64,000 nt of DNA. It comes from Microlunatus sp. Gsoil 973 (lineage in GTDB: Bacteria > Actinomycetota > Actinomycetes > Propionibacteriales > Propionibacteriaceae). Both the position numbers and the translations under genes were made by a program. The notes under the pieces were generated by a model. That model made no database searches. It had not been told where the DNA came from and saw only the letters and a program-made list of their open reading frames with translations. The stretch is from positions 3,596,001 to 3,660,000 of the forward strand of contig NZ_CP046122.1 in NCBI RefSeq assembly GCF_009707365.1, given 5' to 3'. The first letter of the stretch is position 1. Each line of letters opens with the position of its first letter. This document shows, in pieces, positions 16,325 to 25,790 of this stretch.

Positions 16325-18594
16325 CAGCCGTCCCCGGTGGTATCGCCCTCCGAGTTTCCGGCCTTGTCCTTGGTCGTCGCCGTGGATTTGGGCGGTTTCG
16401 GTGTCTTGCTGGGCGGCGGTGCCTTGCTGGGGGGTGGTGCCTTGCTGGATGGCGGCGCCTTGCTGGGCGGCGGAGCCGACTTCGGCGGAGCCGACTTCGG
16501 CGGCGCAGAGGTCGGCGGAGCACTGGTCGGCGGAGCACTGGTCGGCGCGGTCGGCGACTTCGGTGCCTTCGGGGTTTCGGATTTGTCGGGTTCCGGCGTG
16601 TGCTGGACCGGTGGCGGGTACTTGTCCCGGTTCACGTAGGCAGGCTCGGGGAAGTCGAGCCTCTTCTGGCCCTGCGTCGCGGTCTGCATGTAGTCGGTCC
16701 AGGTCATCAGCGGGTAGCCGCTGCCGAAGAATGTCGGATCGTAGGGCCGCTTGTAGAGATCGAGATTCTTCGTGCCGCCGTCGCCGGCGACGTACATCAC
16801 CGAGGTCGCGACCTGGCGGGTGTAGCCGGTGAACCAGGCCGACGTGATCTTGTCCCCGACGCCCTGGGTACCGGTCTTGCCGGCCACCGGACGGCCGAGC
16901 GCCTGCGCGGCGACGCCGGTGCCGTCCTTGACCACACCCTGCAGGGCGTAGCTGACGTCGCTGTCGACGTCCTTGGAGATCGCCCGGTGCGACTTGGGAT
17001 CGGCCTTGTAGACGACCTTGCCCTTGCTGTCCAGGATCTCGGAGATCACGTGGTGCTTGACGTACTTGCCGTTGTTGGCGAAGGTGGCGTACGCGTTGGC
17101 CATGTTGACCGGGCTGACCTGGGCGCTGCCGATGGCCACCCGATCGTTGGCCACCCAGTCCTGGGCACCCTTCTCCTTCACCGCGCCGAGCCGCTGCGCG
17201 GTGTCGATCACCTTCTGCGGCCCGTCGCCGGGGATCTTGGTGTCGAGGTCGACGAATGCCGTGTTGATCGATTGCGCGGTCGCCTTGAGCAGGGTGACCG
17301 GACCGTACTGGGTGGAGAACTCATTGCGGATCGGCACACCGTCACCCTCTGGGATGAAGGTGTTGCCGTTCATGATCGAGAACAGGCTGAAGCCGTTCTC
17401 CAGACCGGTGGCCAGAGCGAAGGGCTTGAAGGTCGACGCGGTGGCCCGCGGCGTCGTCGCCCAGTTGCGGGAGTTCTTGATGAAGTCACGGCCACCGTAC
17501 ATGGCCAGGACCCCGCCGGTGTTCACGTCGATCGACGCGATCGCGGCGTGCAGGTTCTTGGCCTTGTGCCCGGAGTCGCGGGCTGACATCTTGGTGAACT
17601 TGTGCGCGGCCTTGACCGCCGCGTCCTGGTCCTTCTTGTCGAAGGTGGTGATGATCTTGTAGCCGCCGCCGCGGACCTCGGATTCGTCGAGCGGCAGAGT
17701 GGACAGTTCGTACTCCACCGACTTGAGCAGGAAGCCTTGCGGGCCGCGGTATTTCTCGCTGATCGGGATCTTGGGCAGTTTGGGTAGCTTGGTTGAGTAC
17801 TTCGCCGCGTCGTCGGCGCTGAGGTAGCCGGACTTGACCATGGACTGCAGGACGTACCGATAGCGGCCGAGCAGCGGACCAGGGTCACCGCCGTTCGCGT
17901 CGGGATCGAGGTAGGAGGGGTTGTTCAGTACGGCAGCCAGCACCGCCGACTGGCGCACGGTCAGATCCTCGGCGTCCTCGTCGAAGTAGGCCCGGCTGGC
18001 CGCCTGGACCCCGTACGCCCCGCGACCGAAGTAGATCGTGTTGAGGTAGCCGGTGAGGATCTGCTGCTTGCTCATCCGGTGGGTGAGCTTGCGGGCCAGC
18101 AGGACCTCTTTGATCTTGCGGGAGATGGTCTGCTCCTGCGTCAGGTACATGACCTTGATGTACTGCTGGGTGATCGTCGACCCGCCTTGGAGGTTGCGGC
18201 CGCGAGCGATGTTCACTGCTGCCCTGACCATGCCCGGGATCGAGTATCCGGGGTCGGTCCAGAAGGTGTTGTTCTCGGCGGCGACGACGGCGTTCTTGAT
18301 CGAATCCGGCATCTGGTCGTAGCGGATCGACTGCCGGTTCTGTACCTCGATGTCACCCAGCTTGGTCTTCGCGCCGTGGTAGTAGATGAAGCTGGTGTTG
18401 GTGGTGAACTCGGTGTTCGGGTCGGGGATCTTGATGTCGCGGTAGGCGACGGCCACCAGGGCGGCTCCGGCGATGCCGCCGACAATGATCAGCCCGAGCA
18501 GGATGACGAAGATCCGCCCGATGACACGTCCCGGGGTCAGCTTCTTCTTGCGCTTCGTCGGCCTTGACTGCTTCTTGGTGGGCCGATCAGCCAT
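16324..18594 (-). CDS. Class A penicillin-binding protein (transglycosylase/transpeptidase), PonA1-like
   Basis: 756-aa bifunctional peptidoglycan synthase. It has a basic cytoplasmic tail, one membrane anchor (residues 27-50), a GT51 domain (catalytic Glu107 in VVAAENNTFW, GGSTITQQYIK at 137-147) and a transpeptidase domain with STFK (387-390), SIN (442-444) and KTG (573-575). GT51 motif 1 reads ENNTFW rather than the common EDxxFxxH, a variation seen in actinobacteria. The last 75 residues are a Pro/Lys/Ser-rich low-complexity tail. The start overlaps the DUF5318 gene by eight bases. Confidence 0.95.
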   Translation of the reverse strand: MADRPTKKQSRPTKRKKKLTPGRVIGRIFVILLGLIIVGGIAGAALVAVAYRDIKIPDPNTEFTTNTSFIYYHGAKTKLGDIEVQNRQSIRYDQMPDSIKNAVVAAENNTFWTDPGYSIPGMVRAAVNIARGRNLQGGSTITQQYIKVMYLTQEQTISRKIKEVLLARKLTHRMSKQQILTGYLNTIYFGRGAYGVQAASRAYFDEDAEDLTVRQSAVLAAVLNNPSYLDPDANGGDPGPLLGRYRYVLQSMVKSGYLSADDAAKYSTKLPKLPKIPISEKYRGPQGFLLKSVEYELSTLPLDESEVRGGGYKIITTFDKKDQDAAVKAAHKFTKMSARDSGHKAKNLHAAIASIDVNTGGVLAMYGGRDFIKNSRNWATTPRATASTFKPFALATGLENGFSLFSIMNGNTFIPEGDGVPIRNEFSTQYGPVTLLKATAQSINTAFVDLDTKIPGDGPQKVIDTAQRLGAVKEKGAQDWVANDRVAIGSAQVSPVNMANAYATFANNGKYVKHHVISEILDSKGKVVYKADPKSHRAISKDVDSDVSYALQGVVKDGTGVAAQALGRPVAGKTGTQGVGDKITSAWFTGYTRQVATSVMYVAGDGGTKNLDLYKRPYDPTFFGSGYPLMTWTDYMQTATQGQKRLDFPEPAYVNRDKYPPPVQHTPEPDKSETPKAPKSPTAPTSAPPTSAPPTSAPPKSAPPKSAPPPSKAPPSSKAPPPSKAPPPSKTPKPPKSTATTKDKAGNSEGDTTGDG
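16399..16560. repeat. Low-complexity tandem repeats coding for the PBP proline-rich tail
   Basis: Imperfect repeats of 15-24 bp (units reading cttgctgggcggcg and cggcggagccgacttc), giving SAPP, PPKSAPP and PPPSKAP units in the protein. They are likely to vary in copy number by slippage. Confidence 0.8.
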
Positions 18595-19006
18595 AGATGT
18601 CCTCGACGGTCTGCTGGCGACGCGGCGGCTTGCGCTTGACCCCGTCGCCCAGCAGGTAGGAAGTGATCATGTGGTTCCACCCGCAGTCGGGGCAGACTTC
18701 GACGACCACGACCTTGAACTCGCCGAAGAGGGACTGCATCTCCTCCAGTTCGGCAAGCCGCTTGATCCGGCCGGAGTACTGGCCGAGCTGGTCGCCGAAG
18801 GTGTAGTGCAGGTTGACCATCGCAGAGCTGTCGCAGACCGGGCAGCTGACTTCGGTCGGCTCGCCGTGGTACTTGGCCGCCCGGACGAGCATCGGGTCGG
18901 CGTCGCAGGCATCAAGGGACGACAGATTACGGACCGGCTGCCGCATCGCCTGAAGTGTTGCGCGACGCTGCAGCGCGTAATCGATGACCTCCCGCTGCGA
19001 CCACAT
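18587..19006 (-). CDS. DUF5318 family protein
   Basis: About 139 aa. ATG 19006 (MWSQREVIDYALQRR) is preferred; a GTG two codons earlier is possible. Two CxxC pairs (SCPVCDSS near residue 57 and EVCPDCGWNH near residue 107) suggest a small zinc-binding fold. The core HYTFGDQLGQYSGRIKRLAELE is typical of the actinobacterial family. It overlaps the PBP start by eight bases. Mycobacterial homologues sit in the same place beside ponA1. The molecular function is unknown; coupling to peptidoglycan synthesis is suggested by conserved synteny only. Confidence 0.88.
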   Translation of the reverse strand: MWSQREVIDYALQRRATLQAMRQPVRNLSSLDACDADPMLVRAAKYHGEPTEVSCPVCDSSAMVNLHYTFGDQLGQYSGRIKRLAELEEMQSLFGEFKVVVVEVCPDCGWNHMITSYLLGDGVKRKPPRRQQTVEDIYG

Positions 19007-19119
19007 GGGCACAAGGGTACGACTTGCACAAGCCCGGAATGAACCTTGTTGACCGGCTTGTTAGCCAGTCCACAGTTCGCCGCACGGCCATAAGTCAGGG
19101 TCGAACGGCGGAGTGGCCG

Positions 19120-19151
19120 GACTGAGTGGGTGACTGAGTGGGTGACTGAGT
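19120..19151. repeat. 12-bp tandem repeat, 2.7 copies
   Basis: The unit gactgagtgggt is repeated at 19120-19131 and 19132-19143, with a partial third copy to 19151. It lies in the divergent gap between the DUF5318 gene and the following membrane protein gene. No function is evident. Confidence 0.8.
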
Positions 19152-19202
19152 CAGGGTGCTGCCGGAAGCGGTCGACCGTCAGGATTCCTAGGGTCGTTGA
19201 TT

Positions 19203-19799
19203 GTGAACACCACTGCTGCCCTCCCGGCGCCGTCTGAGCCAGAACGTGTTGTCGACCGCCCGAGCCGTTTCGTGACCGCGGCTGCCTGGCTGGCGGCCGC
19301 TTGGTGCGTCGGCTTCGCCATCGGGAACATGGTCCTGGAGCTGACCGGGCATTTCTCCGACGGGCCGCTGGGTCGCTACGCGTCCGGGCTGGCGGTGATG
19401 GACTGGCTGATGGTCGGGCTGAAGCTCATCGGCGCGGCCCTCGCCCTGTTGTCGGTCAGTCGCCGGCAGGTGTTGCCGGTCGGGCTGCTCGGCATGTTGC
19501 TGTGGGGCGGCTTCGCGACCCTGGCGATCTACGCGACCGGAAATGTCGTCGAGTCGGTCGGGATGCTGGCCGGAGTCGTCGACCCGGTGCATCCGGTCGG
19601 GATCCGCGACGTCGGTTACGTGCTCTTCTTCGCAGTCGCTGCGGCCGGGTTCGGTGTGCTGGCGATCTCGTATGCCCGCCGGTCCCGGTTGAGCCGGTTG
19701 CCCATCGCACTCGGCGTGTTGGGTGCGCCGGCGCTGATCGCGGGTGTGCTCCTCGTGGCGCCGATGGTGCTCACCGCGACCGGACTGTTCCCGCGTTGA
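19203..19799 (+). CDS. Small polytopic membrane protein, unknown function
   Basis: 198 aa starting at GTG 19203; TTG 19197 is an alternative and no clear ribosome site is seen. Five hydrophobic helices are visible: AAWLAAAWCVGFAIGNMVL, LMVGLKLIGAALALL, LPVGLLGMLLWGGFATLAIY, VLFFAVAAAGFGVLAIS and LGVLGAPALIAGVLLVAP. Charged residues are sparse and confined to loops. I do not recognise the family. It stands alone between the divergent DUF5318 gene and the convergent Gfo/Idh gene, so context gives no role. Coding potential (GC-rich third positions, consistent helices) supports a real gene. Confidence 0.68.
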   Translation: MNTTAALPAPSEPERVVDRPSRFVTAAAWLAAAWCVGFAIGNMVLELTGHFSDGPLGRYASGLAVMDWLMVGLKLIGAALALLSVSRRQVLPVGLLGMLLWGGFATLAIYATGNVVESVGMLAGVVDPVHPVGIRDVGYVLFFAVAAAGFGVLAISYARRSRLSRLPIALGVLGAPALIAGVLLVAPMVLTATGLFPR

Positions 19800-19867
19800 T
19801 GGTTTTCACGTCGCCGATGCCGCAACCTGAGCGCTCCTGACCCGTGTCGCGATCGGCGTCGTCATTG

Positions 19868-20977
19868 CTATCCGTGCCACGGCTCCTGACCGGTCCGCAC
19901 GACGTCCCCCGAGTCGAGCGACTCCCGGATCGCGAGCGCTAGCAGTTGGTCCTGGGCGGCCTGGGCCAGCGGGTAGGGCGCTTCGGTGTTGTCGCGGACC
20001 CAGTGGCCGGTGCGCTCGAGCAGGGTCGCAACCGCGATGTCCTCGTCCGGCAGGGTATGGCCGAAGTACGGGTTGGTGTAGAGAACGCGTTCCCCGTCGC
20101 CGATCTGGTAGAGATCGGGCACCTCGAAGTTGAGGTACTGCCCGGTCTGCCAGCGGCGGAGGTCGGATTCCAGCGGTGTCCTGGGTGCGGGGAGCCGCAC
20201 CAGGTGGTCGTCGGCGAGTTCGCCGTGGGTGCCGCGGACGATCATTCGGTTGCCGCGCACGGGGTTGCGGACCTGGTTGTCGGTGTAGTCGTAGACGCCG
20301 ACCCGACTGCCGAAGTCCAGGCTGGCGAGCACGGTTGTCCGGTCGACCGGGTCGACGTGGTCGGCCCAGCCGGCGCGGGTCTGCGGATCGACCACCGGCA
20401 GGGTGAAGGAGCGGGCCGAGACGGCCGCCTCCTCGAAGCCGACGGCGAGCATCTGCCGGATCAGCGCGGCCGCGTGGTGTCACTGCGTCGACGAGACGTA
20501 GGCCCAGGTGACCTCTCCGACCGCGCCGGCGTCGAGCAGGGCGCGACGGGCCACGTTGCCTGGGTGGAAGGGATACTGCTCGGCGACCTGGACCAGGCCG
20601 CTCGCCCCGACCGCGGACCAGAGATCGCGCAGCGACTCGACGTCGGGTGCCGGCGGCGTCTCGGCAAGCACCGGGATGCCGCGGGACACCAGGTCCTTGA
20701 TCACCACCGGGGTCACCGCGAACGGTGTCGAGGTGATCATGAAGTCGATCGGGTGCCGATCCAGGAACCGGTCGAGGTCGGTGTAGCCGGGCACCTGCCA
20801 GTTCTCGACGATCTCGTCGACGCGCGCCTCGGAGCGCGTCACGACGCCCTCAAGGGTGAGCCGTTCCGGCAGCTGTTCGGCGATGCGGACGAAGGCCTGG
20901 GTACGCCACCCGCTGCCGATCACGCCGTACCGGATCGGGCCGTGCGGATGCGGATGGTGGGCTGCTGGCGTTGCCAT
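19868..20977 (-). pseudogene. Gfo/Idh/MocA family oxidoreductase interrupted by an in-frame TGA
   Basis: An NAD(P)-dependent sugar-type dehydrogenase reading frame of 369 codons. It begins at ATG 20977 with a Rossmann motif (RYGVIGSGWRTQAF) and the EtPPA-type motif VLAETPPAPDVESLRDL. At 20480-20482 a TGA stop falls inside SSTQ-stop-HHAAALIRQM, after which the same frame continues with good homology-like sequence to 19868. No frameshift is needed, so one substitution (for example TGG to TGA) explains it. Translation could in principle restart at ATG 20452. Selenocysteine is unlikely: the family does not use it and the residue is not catalytic. Confidence 0.82.
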
Positions 20978-21043
20978 GGCGACTCCTCGACGAGCTTCGC
21001 TTTGTCCAGCATCATCCCAGTGCCGTATCCTTCATGGGTCCCA

Positions 21044-21116
21044 GGGGCTATGGCGCAATTGGTAGCGCACCTGCTTTGCAAGCAGGGGGTTACGGGTTCG
21101 AGTCCCGTTAGCTCCA
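21044..21116 (+). tRNA. tRNA-Ala (anticodon TGC)
   Basis: 73-nt cloverleaf. The acceptor arm GGGGCTA pairs with TAGCTCC (one G-T). The D arm is gcgc...gcgc around AATTGGTA, the anticodon stem is CCTGC/GCAGG with loop TTTGCAA (anticodon TGC at 21077-21079), and the T arm is ACGGG-TTCGAGT-CCCGT. The discriminator base is A21116. The 3' CCA does not appear to be encoded in exact register. Confidence 0.96.
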
Positions 21117-21233
21117 CCCACTCTGACCCAACGCCGGCGGCTGCGGTCCGTGCCGCGCACTCTCGATGATGCGTTGCCAGACCCGACCGTTGTGCCCTTG
21201 CCGAAACCTCAGCTCTGCGAGCAGGATTTCCGC

Positions 21234-22094
21234 GTGCGGTACGGCATGAACGTCCCGATCTTCGGCGAGTACGCCGACGTCCGGCTGCTGGCCGAGCTGG
21301 CCGTCGAGGCGGAGGCGGCGGGCTGGGACGGGTTCTGGATCTGGGACCACATCCAGTGGAGCGGCGAGGAGGACGGCGAGCCGCGCGCGCCGGCGGTGGA
21401 CACCACTGTGGCGCTGACCATGATCGCCGCAGCCACCTCGCGAGTCCGGTTGGGGCCGATGGTGCTGCCACTGGCCAGACGCCGGCCCTGGAAGGTGGCT
21501 CGCGAGCTCACCACCCTCGACCATCTCTGCGGTGGACGCCTGACGCTCGGCGTCGGCCTGGGTTTCCCGCCGGGTCTGGAGTACGGCGACTTCGGCGAGG
21601 AGACCGACGCGGCGGTGCGGGCCGAGAAGCTGGACGAAGGTCTGGAAGTGCTGACCGGCCTGTGGACCGGCCGGCCGTACTCTCATAAGGGGCCGCACTA
21701 CCGGCTGACTCAGGCCGAGCTGCTGCCTGGTCCGGTGCAGCCAAGCGTGCCGATCTGGGTGGCTGGCATGTGGCCGGAGAGCCGGGCGCCCTTCCGCCGG
21801 GCTGCTCGGTTCGACGGAGTGCATCCACTGTTGTTCTCGGTGCCATTGGCCAAGCAGCCGGCTGCGCTGCGGGAGCTGCTCAACTACATCCAGGCCCATC
21901 GGGTGGAGCCCGAGCGCCCGTTCGACGTCGCGTTCGGCGCCGAGACGGCTGGAGACGGCGGCACCGCGGACCGTGAGTTGGTGGCCGAGTTCGCCGCTGC
22001 CGGAGTGACCTGGTGGATGGAACCGATCTCGCACTGGCGCGGGTCCCTGGCCGAACAGCGCGAGCGCATCAGGCGGGGACCACCGAGGGCCTGA
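21234..22094 (+). CDS. LLM class (luciferase-like) F420/FMN-dependent oxidoreductase
   Basis: 286-aa TIM-barrel oxidoreductase. GTG 21234 (MRYGMNVPIFGEYADV) is chosen because AGGAT precedes it and the family starts just before GMNVP; the frame is open to GTG 21150. Landmarks: GWDGFWIWDHIQW, the TSRVRLGPMVLPLARRRPW strand, LDHLCGGRLTLGVGLG and PVPIWVAG-like PSVPIWVAG. Actinobacterial members mostly use coenzyme F420, but the cofactor cannot be proved here. It lies 117 bp after tRNA-Ala and is convergent with the GH116 operon. The substrate is unknown. Confidence 0.88.
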   Translation: MRYGMNVPIFGEYADVRLLAELAVEAEAAGWDGFWIWDHIQWSGEEDGEPRAPAVDTTVALTMIAAATSRVRLGPMVLPLARRRPWKVARELTTLDHLCGGRLTLGVGLGFPPGLEYGDFGEETDAAVRAEKLDEGLEVLTGLWTGRPYSHKGPHYRLTQAELLPGPVQPSVPIWVAGMWPESRAPFRRAARFDGVHPLLFSVPLAKQPAALRELLNYIQAHRVEPERPFDVAFGAETAGDGGTADRELVAEFAAAGVTWWMEPISHWRGSLAEQRERIRRGPPRA

Positions 22095-22201
22095 CCGGAG
22101 TCTCGCCCATCCCGCATGACAACCTGCCTGGCAACAGGTGATCATGATCATGGTCGAGCGCGGACACGGGCGGACTCAATCAGCGCGGACTTCCCCGATG
22201 A

Positions 22202-24691
22202 TCACTGGTCTGCAGCCGCCAGCTCCAGCACCGCCCCTGCGGCCGCCCGGGCGGGAGCGACGAGCCGGAACGATCCCAAGGTCCCGCCGTCGACCTCCAC
22301 CGTGTCGACGGCGAGGCTGCCGCCGAGGAGGTGGAGGGCGGCGCCGGAGCCGTCGACATGCAACGTGCCCCAGCCCGTCGCGGTGGTGAAGGGGACGGTC
22401 ACGACGCGGTCCGCGGATGCCGCGACTACCGGGGCGAAGTGGAGGCTGCGGTCACGGGCATCCCACTGGGCCCCGGTGAGCGCCAGCAGCACGCCCCAGC
22501 TCGCCATCGAGCGGGCGTAGTGGTTGCCGCACTCGACCTCGTTCCACGGGCTGCGTCGCCTTCCGTCGTAACGGTTCCGGACGGCGCGCACGATCGCGAG
22601 GCCCTCGTCGACCAGGCCCTCGTAGATCAGGTGGGTGGCGACCTGGTACTCGATGCCCGTCCACACCTCGTCGCTGTAGACGAACGGGATCCTCGGCCGG
22701 CCGCCGTTGGGCCAGCTGCACAGGATCAGTCCGCTCTCGTCATTGAGGGCGTACGTCCGCTGCACCGAGGAGTAGTCGGAGAATTCGGTCCGGAAGTTGT
22801 ACTTGAAGATCGCTTGCGCGGCGCTCTTGACGTGCTCGGCCGGCAGTAGGTGTCCGAGACCGGTGAGATGTGCGACGGTCTGGCCCAGCAGCTGGTCGGA
22901 CAGGCACCCGATGCCGTACTGGTAGCGATGCGCGTCGACATCGTCAGTGCGCTGGATGTAGAACTCGCCGTTGAAGAGCATTTCGTCCATCCGGGCCGCG
23001 CCCGTCTCGGCCGCTTCGGCGTACCGCTTGGCAGTCTCCACGTCGCCCACCGCCTCCGCCATCTGCGCGGCCGCCCGCAGCGCGGCGTAGAAGAACGAAC
23101 CGCCGAGGGAGTTCTCGCCGTAGAACTCGATGTCGTAGGTGTTGTGTTGCTGGGAGTCCAGCACCAGGTCGCCGTTGCTGTCCCAGTAGTTGAACGCGTA
23201 ATCCACTGCACGCTTGCAGGCCGGCCAGAGTTCGGACAGGAACGCGTCGTCGCCGCTGAACCGCCACTCTCGGAACAGCCGGACGACTGTGCCGAGCTGT
23301 CCGTCGACGGCCGGGTGGAATTCGTGCGGATCATTGCCGAAGACATGGTTGTTGCGGAACCGCATCCTTCCGTCCGGCAGCGTCTCGAAGCCGAACTCGG
23401 TCCGCCGGGCGCTGCGCTCCAGCGCCGGGAACAGGTGGGCGACGGTCTGGGCATAGTTCCACACGTGGGTGCAGGTGCCCTCGCAACTGCCGAAGGTGTC
23501 CATGCTGCCCTCCCAGGCGGCGAACAGCCCGTCGGGTGTGCCGTCGTCGAGCAGGAAGCAGGTGGTACTCCGCAGTGTGGCGATCATCGACGCCGCGGCG
23601 TCGACGGCCTCGGCCGGCAGCGTCGACTTCCACAGCGACGCGTGGAAGTCCCGGGTGGCCGTCTCCAGCGACGGCAGGTTGTCTCTGAGATGGGCTGCCA
23701 CCGCCCAGGCGTCGGTCCACAGCGTCGCGTAATGGTTGCGCACGACTTCGTCGCCGTGGGTGTTCGGCAGCCCGCAGTTGCCGAACCACGCCCGCGGCCG
23801 GTTCGGGCTGTGCCAGGAGAGAATGAACTCGAAGTCATGGCTCTCCCCGGGCGCGAGGTCAGCGACCGCGCCTACGCTGCCGGTACGCACCTTCGGCAGC
23901 TCCTGCTCCGGCGCGGTTTCCAGAGTGTGAGGCTGCTCCCCGAGCAGACCGTCGTCGGACAGGTCGTCCCAGAACAGTTGGACACCGTCCTGCCAGAAGT
24001 CCGCGGCCCACTGCGGAGTGATCGTGGTGTTCTGATCGGTGGTCACCAGCGTCGCGCTGCCGTAGCGCACGTGGTCAATCGGCAGATCGGTGCCGAAGCA
24101 GAGCCCGGTCAGGCCGTCGGCCGCCCGCGCCTCGATCGTCGGCCGGCCCTCGTACCTGGCGCCGCCGAACACGTGCACTCCGGTCAGCCCGACCGGGGTC
24201 GACATCGAGCCGGCGATGGTCACCGCGACCGGCTCCGTACCCGGGTTGGTCACCCGGTAGCGCAGAACCGCACCGGGAATCCCGGAGGCGTCGACGTCCA
24301 GCGGAACCAGCGGCGTGAACGCCTCCAGCCGCACGTCCACGGGCAGCACCGGGTCGGCGAAGTCGACGAAGGCCAGCGGATATTCCCCATGCATCGTCGT
24401 GTCGGCCAGCCGCGGCAGGCCGCCCACCCTGCCGAACGGCAGCCCGGACTCACCTGTGTAGGGGGTCGGGATCCGGCCCTCGAGGACCCTCGTCACCGGC
24501 GCACCACCCTGCGGTCGGGCACGGATCGCAAAGAAGGTGTACGGCAGCCAGCCGCCCTTGTTCGGCCGGTTGGCTATCTCCCAGTCGACCAGGTCGCCGC
24601 GGGAGCCCAGCGACACGGTTCCGGTTCCGATCCCGCCGAGCGGAAACAGCGCCGCCGCGTCAGCCGGCTTCAGTGCACGTGATGCAGTCAT
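22202..24691 (-). CDS. GH116 family glycosidase (copy 1)
   Basis: 829-aa enzyme of the glucosylceramidase GBA2/bacterial GH116 type. The N-terminal beta domain (about 1-330) opens FPLGGIGTGTVSLGSRGDLVDWEI. The (alpha/alpha)6 catalytic barrel (about 350-770) contains EGTCTHVWNYAQTVAHLFP and HNTYDIEFYGENSLGGSF at about residue 515; the Asp of that motif is the likely acid/base. No signal peptide, so it probably acts in the cytoplasm on imported glycosides. It is the last gene of the operon, 79 bp after the LacI gene, and is a diverged paralogue of the GH116 gene at 25787-28396. Substrate: a beta-glucoside or similar, inferred from family. Confidence 0.9.
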   Translation of the reverse strand: MTASRALKPADAAALFPLGGIGTGTVSLGSRGDLVDWEIANRPNKGGWLPYTFFAIRARPQGGAPVTRVLEGRIPTPYTGESGLPFGRVGGLPRLADTTMHGEYPLAFVDFADPVLPVDVRLEAFTPLVPLDVDASGIPGAVLRYRVTNPGTEPVAVTIAGSMSTPVGLTGVHVFGGARYEGRPTIEARAADGLTGLCFGTDLPIDHVRYGSATLVTTDQNTTITPQWAADFWQDGVQLFWDDLSDDGLLGEQPHTLETAPEQELPKVRTGSVGAVADLAPGESHDFEFILSWHSPNRPRAWFGNCGLPNTHGDEVVRNHYATLWTDAWAVAAHLRDNLPSLETATRDFHASLWKSTLPAEAVDAAASMIATLRSTTCFLLDDGTPDGLFAAWEGSMDTFGSCEGTCTHVWNYAQTVAHLFPALERSARRTEFGFETLPDGRMRFRNNHVFGNDPHEFHPAVDGQLGTVVRLFREWRFSGDDAFLSELWPACKRAVDYAFNYWDSNGDLVLDSQQHNTYDIEFYGENSLGGSFFYAALRAAAQMAEAVGDVETAKRYAEAAETGAARMDEMLFNGEFYIQRTDDVDAHRYQYGIGCLSDQLLGQTVAHLTGLGHLLPAEHVKSAAQAIFKYNFRTEFSDYSSVQRTYALNDESGLILCSWPNGGRPRIPFVYSDEVWTGIEYQVATHLIYEGLVDEGLAIVRAVRNRYDGRRRSPWNEVECGNHYARSMASWGVLLALTGAQWDARDRSLHFAPVVAASADRVVTVPFTTATGWGTLHVDGSGAALHLLGGSLAVDTVEVDGGTLGSFRLVAPARAAAGAVLELAAADQ

Positions 24692-24770
24692 GTTCAGATG
24701 CCTTCCAAGTCAGCGTCGAAACGGGGGGTCAGTCGCGTCGAATCGCAACGGTGCTTCGCGATGGGAACCC

Positions 24771-25790
24771 TCAACGGGCGCCCCGGGAGCAGCTGCCGCG
24801 CACGATCAACGTGGTCGTCATGATCCGGGTCTGTGGTTCGGCCGGACCCTCGCCGCGGATTCGCTGGTCCAGCAGCCGGGCGGCCTGCACGCCGATCTCG
24901 TAGGCGGGCTGGGCGACGACGGACAACGGCGGGTCGACGACCGTCGTCCACGGAGCGTCGTCGAAACTGACCAGTCCGACATCCCGGCCGGTCCGCAGGC
25001 CCCGCCGTTGCAGGGCCGTGAGCACCCCCAGCGCAAGCATCGAGTCCGCTGCGAGGATCGAGTCGGGCGCCTCGTCGTCGTCGAACAGCGACTCGATCAT
25101 GCCGACGCCGCTGTCGGCGTGGAACGGCACGTAACCGACGATCTTGGCCAGCCCGTGCCGGGCGACCACGGTCTCGTAGCCGCGGCGGCGCTGCTCGGTG
25201 GTGTCGGTGTCAGCGGGCCTGGTGATGCACGCGGGCCGGCGCCAGCCCTGGCGCAGCAGGTGCTCGGTCGCGATCACCGCTCCCTCGAAGGATGCGCCGG
25301 TCACGAAGTCGGCCGGCCGGGAGTCCGGCTGGGATTTCAGCGACAGTGGCCGATCGACCACCACAAGAGGGATGTTTCCCGAGCGCAGGCTGCTGACGTC
25401 GGAGGCGTCCGCCCGCGGTGTGAGGATGACACCCGCGACCCGCTCCCGGGCGGCGATCTCCAGGTAGCGGTCCTGCTTCTCCTGGTCCTCGTCGGAGTTG
25501 CACAGCAGCACCGAATAGCCCAGCTCGGAAGCGGCATCCTCGACCCCGCGGGCGACCGCGGTGTAGAACGGGTTGTTGATGTCGGTGATGATCAGCGCCC
25601 ACACCCTGGTGGCCTGCCGACGCAGATTCCGGGCCACCGCGTTGGGCTGGTAGCCGAGCTGCTGTGCGGCCGCACGCACCCGTTCGGCCAGTACCGGATC
25701 GACGCCACGCCGGTTGTTCAGCGCCCGGGAGACCGTCGCGACCGAGACCTGCGCGGCTTCAGCGACGTCGACGATCCTGACGACGGTCAC
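24771..25790 (-). CDS. LacI family transcriptional regulator
   Basis: 339 aa. GTG 25790 overlaps the preceding GH116 stop (GTGA). The N-terminal helix-turn-helix is VRIVDVAEAAQVSVATVSRALNN, spread over residues 4-26, with hinge helix PNAVARNLRR. A sugar-binding periplasmic-type core with a Peripla_BP_3 pattern follows to the end (ALIITDINNPFYTAVARGVE, IPLVVVDRPL, LVSFDDAPWTTVVDPPLSVV). It is encoded inside the operon whose promoter carries two GTAATCGATTAC palindromes, a LacI-type operator sequence, so it most likely represses the operon until an imported sugar binds. Confidence 0.95.
   Translation of the reverse strand: MTVVRIVDVAEAAQVSVATVSRALNNRRGVDPVLAERVRAAAQQLGYQPNAVARNLRRQATRVWALIITDINNPFYTAVARGVEDAASELGYSVLLCNSDEDQEKQDRYLEIAARERVAGVILTPRADASDVSSLRSGNIPLVVVDRPLSLKSQPDSRPADFVTGASFEGAVIATEHLLRQGWRRPACITRPADTDTTEQRRRGYETVVARHGLAKIVGYVPFHADSGVGMIESLFDDDEAPDSILAADSMLALGVLTALQRRGLRTGRDVGLVSFDDAPWTTVVDPPLSVVAQPAYEIGVQAARLLDQRIRGEGPAEPQTRIMTTTLIVRGSCSRGAR

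Noticed and set aside
20480-20482. Selenocysteine at the in-frame TGA
   Set aside because: The family is not selenium-dependent, the position is not catalytic, and I see no supporting structure after the codon.
22850-24682. A 610-codon open frame on the plus strand
   Set aside because: Antisense to GH116 copy 1, with no recognisable domain.
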